Source: Aminobacter sp039907765 (GTDB lineage: Bacteria; Pseudomonadota; Alphaproteobacteria; Rhizobiales; Rhizobiaceae). From it: a stretch of 64,000 nt of DNA. This document shows, in pieces, positions 19,146 to 26,606 of this stretch; the first letter of the stretch is position 1, and every line of letters begins with the position of its first letter. Where the stretch lies: assembly GCF_039907765.1 (NCBI RefSeq), contig NZ_JARDJI010000007.1:62001-126000 (forward strand), given 5' to 3'. The position numbers and the translations under genes were made by a program. Below the pieces are notes generated by a model, which made no database searches, was not told where the DNA came from, and was given only the letters and a program-made list of their open reading frames with translations.

Positions 19146-19994
19146 ATGAACACCATAACCGCTGCGCGCCACGGCGCGCTGAAGCCGCTGGACCCGATCT
19201 GGCAGTCGGTGCGCGACGAAGCTGCCGACGCGGTGGCGCGCGACCCGCTGCTTGCGGCATTCCTCTATGCGACGATCCTCAACCAGGACACGCTGGAGGA
19301 GGCGGTGATCCACCGCCTGGCCGAGCGGCTGGCGCACCAGGACCTCGGCGCCGACCTGCTGCGCCAGACCTTCTATGCCATGCTCGAGGACAGGCAGGAG
19401 TGGAGCGACATCATCCGCACCGACATCCAGGCCTATTACGACCGCGACCCCGCCTGCGACCGCTACCTGATGCCAGTGCTCTATTTCAAGGGCTTCCACG
19501 CCATCCAGACGCACCGGCTGGCGCACTGGCTCTGGAACCGCGGCCGCAAGGATTTCGCGCTCTACCTGCAGAGCCGCTCGTCGTCGGTGTTCCAGACCGA
19601 TATCAACCCGGCCGCACGCATGGGCAAGGGCATCTTCATCGACCATGCGACGGGGCTCGTCGTCGGCGAGACGGCCGTCATCGAGGACGACGTGTCGATC
19701 CTGCACGGGGTGACGCTGGGCGGCACCGGCAAGGCCGGCGGCGACCGCCACCCCAAGGTGCGCTACGGCGTGCTGATCGGCGCCGGCGCCAAGATCCTCG
19801 GCAACATCGAGATCGGCCATTGCGCCAAGATCGCTGCCGGTTCGGTGGTGCTGTCGCCCGTGCCGCACAACAAGACGGTTGCCGGCGTGCCCGCGCGCGT
19901 TGTCGGCGAGACCGGCTGCGACCGTCCGTCGAGCCAGATGGACCAGTTGCTGCCGTCGCAGAGCATGGACCACGTCGTCACCTTCGACATCTGA
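19146..19994 (+). CDS. cysE: serine O-acetyltransferase
   Basis: A 282-residue CysE that acetylates serine with acetyl-CoA for cysteine synthesis. The alpha-helical N-terminal domain is followed by a left-handed beta-helix of hexapeptide repeats. Active-site segments are GIFIDHATGLVVGE and DVSILHGVTLGGTGK. The usual C-terminal tail reaches HVVTFDI, ending in the Ile that in CysE docks into cysteine synthase. The ATG at 19146 is chosen over an upstream frame start (19068) on family length and the GGAGA before it. Confidence 0.95.
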   Translation: MNTITAARHGALKPLDPIWQSVRDEAADAVARDPLLAAFLYATILNQDTLEEAVIHRLAERLAHQDLGADLLRQTFYAMLEDRQEWSDIIRTDIQAYYDRDPACDRYLMPVLYFKGFHAIQTHRLAHWLWNRGRKDFALYLQSRSSSVFQTDINPAARMGKGIFIDHATGLVVGETAVIEDDVSILHGVTLGGTGKAGGDRHPKVRYGVLIGAGAKILGNIEIGHCAKIAAGSVVLSPVPHNKTVAGVPARVVGETGCDRPSSQMDQLLPSQSMDHVVTFDI

Positions 19995-20121
19995 TGATCG
20001 CCGGCGCGTCCTGGCTGCGCAGAACACGTGAATTGCGCGGCCGGGGCGGCTCCTTGCCTTTACATCGTCATGCCGGGCGTGCCAGAAGCGCCTCTCTCAA
20101 ACTACAAGCCGGAGAAGCCAG

Positions 20122-20325
20122 TTGAAGCCGGAAGAAATCCGAAAGCTCGACGCTTATTTCAAGCGCCAGTTCCAGAACCCGAACCTCCAGGTCAAGGCTC
20201 GCCCGCGCAAGGACGATTCGGCCGAGGTCTATATCGGCGACGAATTCCTCGGCATCGTTTTCAAGGACGAGGACGACGGCGACTACAATTTCTCGATGGC
20301 GATCCTCGACGTCGACCTGGGCTGA
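20122..20325 (+). CDS. DUF3126 family protein
   Basis: A 67-residue acidic protein, starting from TTG with GGAG about 8 nt upstream. The sequence EEIRKLDAYFKRQFQNPNL and VYIGDEFLGIVFKDEDDGDY matches the small alphaproteobacterial DUF3126 family as I remember it. Function is unknown. It lies 127 bp after cysE on the same strand and may be its distal partner. Confidence 0.8.
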   Translation: MKPEEIRKLDAYFKRQFQNPNLQVKARPRKDDSAEVYIGDEFLGIVFKDEDDGDYNFSMAILDVDLG

Positions 20326-20355
20326 TCGAAGGCCGCGCGACCTGTCGCGCGGCAG

Positions 20356-21081
20356 TCACCTGGCGACGAGCATCGCGTTCGCTGTCGCCAGCACCGCAGC
20401 ATCGAGCGCGCGCCATTCACCCAGCAGTTCCCGCGGGAACCTGTAGGTCAGGCTGAGATCCTTGCCGACGAACACGTCGCGCTCGCAAGGCGCAAGCGAT
20501 TCCTCGGCGGCAGCGCCGCCGAGGCAGCGGGCCACGAAGGCAGGCTCACCCGGGCGGGCCGCGACCGCCAGCACCTCGTTGAGATAGCCGGACGTTCCCG
20601 AGAAGCCGAACAGCGTCATGCCGTCCGGGCCCGGTACGCCGGGCTTGACGGTGAGGGCGTCGTAGATCGGCCCAAGCCGTCCGCTCATGTCGCGAGCCAT
20701 CATGCGCGGCTCGAAGCCGACGAAGATGATGCGCTTGCGGCCACCCGCATTGTTGAAGGCATTGCGGGCGGCAGTGCTGTAGCCGTCCATCTCGGGCCAG
20801 CGCAGATAGAGGTCGAGCCGGCTCGCCGGGCCATCGCGGCGTGCCTTGTCGAAGCGGATCATGTTGGCCGGGGCGGCGATCGCCTCGCCGCCGACCAGGA
20901 CGGTGCGCATCGTCGTATCGTCGCTGTGGCCCCCCATCTCGATCGCGTGGCCGTACCAGCGGCCGGCGGCGCTGATCGCCAGCGACAGCAGCGCCAGCAC
21001 CGCAAGCGCGCAGAAGATCTTCATCATCGGCGCGGAATCGACGACCTCGAAATCCGGGTCGTTCATCGCCTGCTGGTTCAT
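20356..21081 (-). CDS. hypothetical single-pass membrane protein
   Basis: A 241-residue protein with one N-terminal transmembrane helix at about residues 19-40 (MMKIFCALAVLALLSLAISA) and a periplasmic C-terminal domain. The domain has FVGFEPRMMARDMSGRLGPIY and a pair of Cys residues (ARCLGG, APCERD) that could form a disulfide. I do not recognise the family. It is convergent with the DUF3126 gene and divergent from the gamma-carbonic anhydrase gene. Confidence 0.7.
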   Translation of the reverse strand: MNQQAMNDPDFEVVDSAPMMKIFCALAVLALLSLAISAAGRWYGHAIEMGGHSDDTTMRTVLVGGEAIAAPANMIRFDKARRDGPASRLDLYLRWPEMDGYSTAARNAFNNAGGRKRIIFVGFEPRMMARDMSGRLGPIYDALTVKPGVPGPDGMTLFGFSGTSGYLNEVLAVAARPGEPAFVARCLGGAAAEESLAPCERDVFVGKDLSLTYRFPRELLGEWRALDAAVLATANAMLVAR

Positions 21082-21284
21082 CGATGTCTCCAGGATCGGC
21101 TGCCTGCGCCTGCCGGCCGATCGGCCGATGCAGGGCTTGCGCCTGCGAACGCGCGCTGCGGAGGCGGCCTAATATCGCACCGACATTGCGCCGGCATGGT
21201 TAAGCGGCGGTTAATGCGTCCGGCGCTTGCCATGCGGACCCGTGCTCCATAGTTTGCGCCCGGATAATCGCAAGGGATTTCAAG

Positions 21285-21818
21285 ATGCCGCTTTATGCAC
21301 TAGATGGAACCGAGCCGAGGTTCGAGGATCGCGACAGCAACTGGATCGCGCCGGACGCGTCGGTGGTGGGCGACGTCAGGATCGGCCGCGATGTCGGTGT
21401 CTGGTTCGGCGCGGCGATCCGCGGCGACCGCGAGCCGATCACCATCGGGGCGCGCAGCAATATCCAGGAACACACGGTGATGCACACGGATCCGGGCTAT
21501 CCGCTGACCATCGGCGAGGGATGCACCGTGGGCCATCGCGCCATCCTGCATGGCTGCACGGTGGGCGACAACAGCCTGATCGGCATGGGCGCCATCGTGC
21601 TCAACGGCGCGAAGATCGGCAGGAACTGCCTGGTGGGTGCGGGCGCGCTGGTGACCGAGGGCAAGGAATTCCCCGACAATTCGCTGATCGTCGGCTCGCC
21701 CGCCAAGGTGATGCGCAAGCTCGACGATGCCGCAGCCGATCGGCTGCGCAAGTCGGCGGCGGACTATGTCGCCAACCAGAAGCGCTTCAAGGCCGGGCTG
21801 AAGAAGGTGGCCGACTGA
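21285..21818 (+). CDS. gamma-class carbonic anhydrase family protein
   Basis: A 177-residue left-handed beta-helix protein of the gamma-carbonic anhydrase family. Hexapeptide repeats fill residues 20-140. The zinc-ligand region is recognisable: NIQEHTVMH, then GHRAILHGCTVG. The opening YALDGTEPRF is typical of this family in alphaproteobacteria. Homologs occur as complex I-associated or stand-alone enzymes; which applies here is not evident. It is transcribed alone and followed by a strong hairpin. Confidence 0.88.
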   Translation: MPLYALDGTEPRFEDRDSNWIAPDASVVGDVRIGRDVGVWFGAAIRGDREPITIGARSNIQEHTVMHTDPGYPLTIGEGCTVGHRAILHGCTVGDNSLIGMGAIVLNGAKIGRNCLVGAGALVTEGKEFPDNSLIVGSPAKVMRKLDDAAADRLRKSAADYVANQKRFKAGLKKVAD

Positions 21819-21836
21819 CCGGCGGGTAAAAAGAAC

Positions 21837-21865
21837 GGAGCCGGCCCTGGATGGGGGCCGGCTCC
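21837..21865. terminator. strong hairpin between convergent genes
   Basis: GGAGCCGGCCC and GGGCCGGCTCC form an 11-bp perfect GC-rich stem with a 7-nt loop, between the carbonic anhydrase stop and the convergent peptidase stop. A short A run on the left would read as T's on the minus strand, so it could terminate the minus-strand gene as well. Confidence 0.7.
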
Positions 21866-21925
21866 TGAACCCGGTCGTTGGGGACGGGGAGGGTGGGGAC
21901 GCGACCGGGTTTTCCCGGGAGTTGT

Positions 21926-22528
21926 CTAGCGAACCGACGCGACGGAGTCGGCGCGGCCGTCGTTGATGCCGATCCAGACGCCGGAGTTCCGCTCCGACTG
22001 ACGCTTGAGATAGGTATAGACGGTCTCGTCCCAGGCCATGATGCGCGGGTCGAGATTGTCGAGGATGTACTCGCCCATGCTGGTGCGGACGGTCAGCACC
22101 GCATGGCCCTCGCCATTGGGCTGGCGCGCGACCGTCAGCAGCAGGTCGCCCGCCGGAACGCCGAGGTCCATCAGCTTGCGGCGCTTTTCCAGCGCGTAGT
22201 CCTCGCAGTCGCCGGCGCTGGCGGGATAGGACCAGACCTCTTCCTTGCCCCACATTTCCATGTCGGTGCGCGGCGCGACCGCGGTGTTGACCTCGTTGTT
22301 GATGTCGACCATCGCCTGCCAGAGCGTGCGGGTCAGTTCCACCGGCGCGCGGACATCGGTCTTCTGGCTGCACTCGTCCGGAAGCCGCTTGCACAATTCG
22401 TAGTGCCCGACCGGCTGGGTCGTGCGGCCGTTGGTCTGCATGACCGACGGCACGGCCAGCGCGGTGCCGACAGCGCCGGCCTGGAGTGTGGCGGCCAGAA
22501 GAACCAGCCATCCCTGTCGCTTGTTCAT
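21926..22528 (-). CDS. BTLCP family transglutaminase-like cysteine peptidase
   Basis: A 200-residue exported protein. The signal peptide ends near ALAVP and is followed by a bacterial transglutaminase-like fold. The catalytic triad candidates are Cys in SAGDCEDYALEKR, His in NGEGHAVLTV and Asp in LDNLDPRI. In other proteobacteria such proteins process surface adhesins (LapG-like); no adhesin gene is adjacent here. The start has the AT-rich 450-bp gap upstream. Confidence 0.88.
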   Translation of the reverse strand: MNKRQGWLVLLAATLQAGAVGTALAVPSVMQTNGRTTQPVGHYELCKRLPDECSQKTDVRAPVELTRTLWQAMVDINNEVNTAVAPRTDMEMWGKEEVWSYPASAGDCEDYALEKRRKLMDLGVPAGDLLLTVARQPNGEGHAVLTVRTSMGEYILDNLDPRIMAWDETVYTYLKRQSERNSGVWIGINDGRADSVASVR

Positions 22529-22978
22529 GTGATTGTCTCCCCGTTTGAGAAGACAATGACAGGTGCGGATTTATTTCACGCAAAGCGACGAAGTAGATGT
22601 TGAGTAAAAACAAAACAGGAGTTTCTGAAATCAAGAATATAATAAGAATAAATTTTGAGGAGAATTTGATTGGAATTTTATCGAAATGGCACGATGCGCC
22701 ATGCGTTTCCTGGCTCGTTTCGGCACGGCAGGATGGGGCTGTGCCGAAATGGGGCAGGGGCCGGTGTGCGGGGCGCGGGCGGCCGAAGACGCCTTTGGGT
22801 GGGCTGTAGCGGTTTCGGGATGTGGCTGGCCGGTGCTGGACGAGATGTCGCAGGAGCGAGCGGATCGGCCTGGCGTCGGCCGGAGCATGGCCCCTTAATC
22901 CGGGACCGGTTTTCGAAAGAAACGAGCTTCGTCGGGACAACGGAGATCCATTCCGATCCAGTCGGAATGGAACAGGTT
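22529..22978. other. 450-bp intergenic region with AT-rich patch and inverted repeat
   Basis: No credible gene. About 22597-22690 is strikingly AT-rich (roughly a quarter G+C by hand count) in a GC-rich chromosome, and probably contains the promoter of the peptidase gene. Near the other end, CCATTCCGA (22948-22956) and TCGGAATGG (22962-22970) form a perfect 9-bp inverted repeat just after the PilZ stop; it may end that transcript or belong to a dispersed rhizobial repeat. Confidence 0.6.
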
Positions 22979-23596
22979 CTAGGTACGCGGCCTGTTGAAT
23001 TCGGAGTCGAGCGTCTCGGGCCGCTGGACGACGGCGAATTCGATGGCGACGCCATCCTGGAAGTGACGCACGACCTGGCCGCGCATGGTGCCCAGCATGA
23101 CCTGGACGCCGATGGCCGGCTTGACCTCGATCTCGATGGCAGCGCCCGACAGCGACAGGTCGATGATACGGCACGGATACTGCCGGCCGTCGGTGAGCTG
23201 CAGGACGCTGACCGGGTTGCGCGGCGCGACGCGTTCGTGGCGCCGGTCTTCGGGCAGGTCGAGCTCGTGCTTGTTGGCAAGCCAGGTGAGCTGCGCAGCC
23301 AGCTTGTCGCGCTTGCGCTCGGAAGCGATGACCGTCATCGCGAAGCCGTCCGGCAGGCGGCGCGTGACGACGCCTTCGACGCGGCCGATATGGTCGATAT
23401 AGGCGATGACCTTCTCGCCCGGAGCGCCGGAGTGATCGGTGCGGAAGGCGACGTCGCCGGGAGACATGTCGATGACCTGTCCGGCATGCTCGCTGCGATC
23501 CTCGAGCATGAACCGGCCGTAAATCTTGACGCGGACGCGCTGGAAGTTGCGCCGTTCCGCTCGTGACGGCGCGTAATCGATCGCCGCTGGCCTCAT
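22979..23596 (-). CDS. tandem PilZ-domain protein
   Basis: A 205-residue protein with two PilZ-like domains. The first (about residues 13-100) has RRNFQRVRVK and VIDMSPGDVAF. The second (about 118-200) has EDRRHERVAPR and IIDLSLSGAAIEI. The RxxxR and (D/N)xSxxG motifs bind cyclic di-GMP; in the first domain the second motif is DMSPGD, with Asp at the last Gly position, so binding may rest mainly on the second domain. The ATG at 23596 has AGAGGG upstream. It probably links c-di-GMP to surface or motility functions, target unknown. Confidence 0.88.
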   Translation of the reverse strand: MRPAAIDYAPSRAERRNFQRVRVKIYGRFMLEDRSEHAGQVIDMSPGDVAFRTDHSGAPGEKVIAYIDHIGRVEGVVTRRLPDGFAMTVIASERKRDKLAAQLTWLANKHELDLPEDRRHERVAPRNPVSVLQLTDGRQYPCRIIDLSLSGAAIEIEVKPAIGVQVMLGTMRGQVVRHFQDGVAIEFAVVQRPETLDSEFNRPRT

Positions 23597-23715
23597 TTTG
23601 CCCTCTTTGCCGCAAACTCCCATGGACCGTGAGCGGCAGGGAGCCATCGCCACAAGCTAGCGCCAAAGAGGTTAATAAAGCGCGTAGCGGCTACCCCTGC
23701 GTAAGCCGGTTCCGC

Positions 23716-24354
23716 CTATTCCTCGCGTCCGCCTTCGAGCACGAAAAGGTGGCGGATGCGGCGCGCCCCGTCGAGCGGGTTCGGCTCGCCCTCGAGCGTC
23801 GCGTCGCTGGGCGCCAGCGAGGGCACGGTCACTGCGGGGCGGTTCTTCAGATACATCGGCTCGACGTTCGGATCGACGACGCGCACGCTCTCGATCGAGG
23901 CGTCCGTGATCGGGTCGGAGCCCAGCCAGAAGGGGCGGTCGGCGCTCGACAGGACGCCCAGGCTGCGCGGGTTCTCGACGCCGCCGTCGAGCGGCAGGAG
24001 CAGCATCTCGAAGGTCGCGCAGCGCCGGCTTGCGGTGAAGCCCTCGAAGCCGATCACGACCACCGATTTCTGCTGGAACACGCCGTAGGCAAGGCGCGCG
24101 ATCAGGCGCTGGTCCTTCTGCCGCCACAGCGACGGGAACGAGAATCCCTTGAGTTCGCGCCCGAAGGTGGCGCACAGCCGCGTGCCCGCGAGCCGGAATA
24201 CGGCCTCGCCGCGGGCATCGCGTTCGAGGATGAAGGTGTCGGCCAGAAGGCCCTTGATGTCGGCAGGCTCGACTTCCGTGCGTTTGGGTGCGGGCCGGCC
24301 GTCGCGAAGGCGGTTCCAATACTGGAACAGTGCCAGCGATCCTTTCTGTTTCAT
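23716..24354 (-). CDS. PAS-domain protein (rhizobial PAS_5 type)
   Basis: A 212-residue cytoplasmic protein resembling the alphaproteobacterial PAS_5 family. The opening LALFQYWNRLRDGRPAPKRTEVEPADIKGLLADTFILERD, cut here by an internal conserved turn, is followed by FRLAGTRLCATFGRELKG and a C-terminal tail RIRHLFVLEGG. No output domain is attached, so it may act as a small sensor or regulator. The ATG at 24354 follows GGAGCGGAGC. It is upstream of and co-directional with the PilZ gene, 119 bp apart. Confidence 0.78.
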   Translation of the reverse strand: MKQKGSLALFQYWNRLRDGRPAPKRTEVEPADIKGLLADTFILERDARGEAVFRLAGTRLCATFGRELKGFSFPSLWRQKDQRLIARLAYGVFQQKSVVVIGFEGFTASRRCATFEMLLLPLDGGVENPRSLGVLSSADRPFWLGSDPITDASIESVRVVDPNVEPMYLKNRPAVTVPSLAPSDATLEGEPNPLDGARRIRHLFVLEGGREE

Positions 24355-24681
24355 CTTGCTCCGCTCCGAGCGATCCTGTTCGGGATGTGCCATCGCTGGA
24401 CAGAATCGCTTCATTCTTGAGGACTACATGAGCGGTGGAGCAGGACCCGTGCCAGTCACAGTAACAGTTGTTAACGGCTGGGGGACGTTAAGGTTAACAA
24501 GTGGTTTACGTTGCCGCGCCGGGCGCCGCGTGGCAGGCTTCGGTCACTCCATGATGTTGGCCGCCCGGCGGCCGGCAGCACTTCAGTCAAAGGTTTGGGG
24601 GCGGGCAAGGGGGCTCGACCAGCCGTTCAGGGGAAACCCTGGACGGCTTCTTTTTTTGCGCTTTGGCCGGCGGTCGCGTAG
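24355..24681. other. 327-bp intergenic region, possible small-RNA locus
   Basis: No protein gene is evident. The region holds several GC-rich dyads (for example GGCCGCC/GGCGGCC around 24560-24578) and ends in a textbook plus-strand intrinsic terminator with no plus-strand gene before it. A non-coding transcript would explain this; I could not match it to 6S, SRP or tmRNA. Confidence 0.45.
24621..24657 (+). terminator. orphan intrinsic terminator
   Basis: A 12-bp stem (one G-U pair), AGCCGTTCAGGG pairing with CCCTGGACGGCT, is closed by a GAAA-type tetraloop and followed by TC and seven T's. It points toward the rhomboid gene, but no coding gene lies upstream on this strand until past 21.8 kb. 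Confidence 0.85.
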
Positions 24682-25437
24682 ATGGGGCGGATGACCGAGA
24701 CGGACCCGAGCAGAATGAGCGAGCCAGCCAACCCGATCGAGAACGAAGCGCCGGCGGCGGAGCCGAACCGGCGCGAGCCGGTCTTCAACATGCCCGGCAT
24801 CGTGATCGCCATCATCGCTGCCTGCGTCGCCATCCAGCTGCTGCGCGACTACGTGCTCACGCCCGACCAGGACTTCCGGCTGCTGGTGCGCGCGGCCTTC
24901 ATCCCGATCCGCTACTCCGGGCAGTTCGACCTGGACGTCTACGCCTTCACCAGCCCGCTGACCTACGCGTTCCTGCATGGCGGCTACGCCCACCTGATCA
25001 TCAACATGGTCTGGCTCGCCGTCTTCGGCTCGCCGCTGGCCAACCGGCTGGGGGCGCTGCGCTTCTCGCTGTTCTTCGCGGTGACCGCGCTGGCCGCGGT
25101 TATGCTGCACTACGTTCTGCATCCGCTCGACAATGCCCCGCTGGTCGGCGCATCCGGTGCGATCTCGGGCATGATGGGCGCCGCCGCCCGCTTCAATTTC
25201 CGCATCGACCGCGCGCAGGGGCAGCCCGCCTTCGCCGGCGCCGTGCTGCCCATCGGCGAGGTGCTCCGATCGCGCATGGCGATGACCTTCCTCGGCGTCT
25301 GGATGGTCATCAACCTGATCACCGGTCTCGTCGGTTTTGCGCCCGGCGTCGAAAACCAGATCGCCTGGGAAGCCCATATCGGCGGCTTCCTGGCCGGCTT
25401 CTTCGGCGTCCGTCTCTTCGACCGCAGGCCCGCCTAG
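24682..25437 (+). CDS. rhomboid family intramembrane serine protease
   Basis: A 251-residue polytopic membrane protein of the rhomboid family, which cleaves transmembrane substrates within the bilayer. The catalytic Ser lies in GASGAISGMMGA, the catalytic His in EAHIGGFLAGFFG, and the conserved HLIINM segment on TM2. About six hydrophobic helices follow a roughly 35-residue polar N-terminal tail. An in-frame ATG also exists 9 bp downstream; GGCGG about 8 nt before 24682 favours the first. Confidence 0.9.
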   Translation: MGRMTETDPSRMSEPANPIENEAPAAEPNRREPVFNMPGIVIAIIAACVAIQLLRDYVLTPDQDFRLLVRAAFIPIRYSGQFDLDVYAFTSPLTYAFLHGGYAHLIINMVWLAVFGSPLANRLGALRFSLFFAVTALAAVMLHYVLHPLDNAPLVGASGAISGMMGAAARFNFRIDRAQGQPAFAGAVLPIGEVLRSRMAMTFLGVWMVINLITGLVGFAPGVENQIAWEAHIGGFLAGFFGVRLFDRRPA

Positions 25438-25541
25438 CGCCGCGCTGCGCACTTGAAATGCGGCCTGATGCAGCGCACCATGCAATCGGCCGCAATGGCC
25501 ACTGGAAGTGCATGCGCAGACCGCTACGGAAGGAGGTCCCG

Positions 25542-25973
25542 ATGACTGTGAAGGCAATCCTGGACAAGAAGGGCCATGACGTGTTCACCGTCGGCCCCAA
25601 CGTTCCGCTGTCGGAGGCCGCGCGCATGCTTGCAGAGCACCGGATCGGTGCGCTGGTCGTCACCAATGGCGACCGCAAGATCGTCGGCATTCTCTCCGAG
25701 CGCGACGTGGTGCGCGTGGTCGGCAAGGAAGGCGCTTCGGCGCTCGACAGGACCGTGCGCGAAGTGATGACCCCCAAGGTCAAGATCTGCAACGAGAGCC
25801 ACACCGTGAACCAGGTCATGGAGATCATGACCAACGGCCGCTTCCGCCATCTGCCGGTCGAGCGCGACGGCTATCTCCACGGCATCGTCTCCATCGGCGA
25901 CGTGGTCAAGCGCCGCATCGAGGACGTCGAGCGCGAGGCCGAGGAGATCAAGGCCTACATCGCCACCGCCTGA
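25542..25973 (+). CDS. tandem CBS-domain protein
   Basis: A 143-residue protein made of one CBS pair: motif 1 around VGPNVPLSEAARMLAEHRIGALVV, motif 2 around CNESHTVNQVMEIMTNGRFRHLPV. Such pairs bind adenine nucleotides or similar ligands and regulate partners. It stands alone with no catalytic domain. AAGGAGG lies 5 nt before the ATG, a very strong site, suggesting abundant expression. It is 104 bp after the rhomboid gene. Confidence 0.9.
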   Translation: MTVKAILDKKGHDVFTVGPNVPLSEAARMLAEHRIGALVVTNGDRKIVGILSERDVVRVVGKEGASALDRTVREVMTPKVKICNESHTVNQVMEIMTNGRFRHLPVERDGYLHGIVSIGDVVKRRIEDVEREAEEIKAYIATA

Positions 25974-26023
25974 GGCTGGCGCGGTGCCGCCGGCCGGGAG
26001 ACCCGACCGGCGGTGTTTCGCGG

Positions 26024-26281
26024 TCACCTGTTGTCGAGTTCGGAGCGGACGAGTTCGAGCCCGCGCCGGGTGATGCGATAGGGGCCGCCATTGGACGAGG
26101 CGACCGCCTTCTTGCGCTTCAGTTTCCTGAACAGTTCGAGGTCGAAGCCCGGATAGCGCCAGCCGTCGCGGGTGAGGCAGATCACCGCCTCGACCTTCCT
26201 GTGTTCGTTCTTCTCGATTTCGATGCGCCCGCCCTGGGCGAGCATGTGGAGGATGCGCTGCTCCGTGCGCGAAATGTCCAT
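26024..26281 (-). CDS. YjhX/UPF0386 family protein
   Basis: An 85-residue basic protein. The pattern MDISRTEQRILHMLAQGGRI, then LFRKLKRKKAVASSNGGPYRI and RRGLELVRSELDNR closely matches E. coli YjhX, including the LDNR end. YjhX has been proposed as a toxin with the acetyltransferase YjhQ as partner. No acetyltransferase is adjacent here (a GNAT gene lies 1.8 kb away, beyond gatB). The family is widespread as a solitary gene in rhizobia. The ATG at 26281 aligns with the E. coli start. Confidence 0.82.
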   Translation of the reverse strand: MDISRTEQRILHMLAQGGRIEIEKNEHRKVEAVICLTRDGWRYPGFDLELFRKLKRKKAVASSNGGPYRITRRGLELVRSELDNR

Positions 26282-26606
26282 GCTTGGAGATGTCCCGGAA
26301 AACCTGGCTGAAACAGCCAATGAAAAATGCCGCCGCCGCGAAGCTTCGCGGCACGGGGTTTCAGGTTTTCACGCCCCGCCTTCCTCGGAAGGTCGGGGCC
26401 TCAGCGGGACTCAGACGAGTTGAACATCCACTCTCCATAGGACGATGGCGATATAGGCGCGGCTGTCGCGAAATGCCAGAGTGGCGCGGCGATGCCCCGC
26501 ATTTCGAACGGGAAAGGTTGCAACACGGCAACGATTGATCTAGCGAAACCACAAGGTTTGTCGGCCGACACGAGCCGACACAACAGACAAGCGATTCCGG
26601 ATCACC
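26282..26606. other. 325-bp intergenic region upstream of gatB
   Basis: Separates the divergent yjhX-like and gatB genes and should contain both promoters. I see no credible ORF, tRNA or strong terminator in it. Confidence 0.5.

Noticed and set aside
24415..24657. 6S RNA or SRP RNA
   Set aside because: No SRP GGAAG-loop signature and no extended closing stem that I could pair; left as an unassigned transcript.
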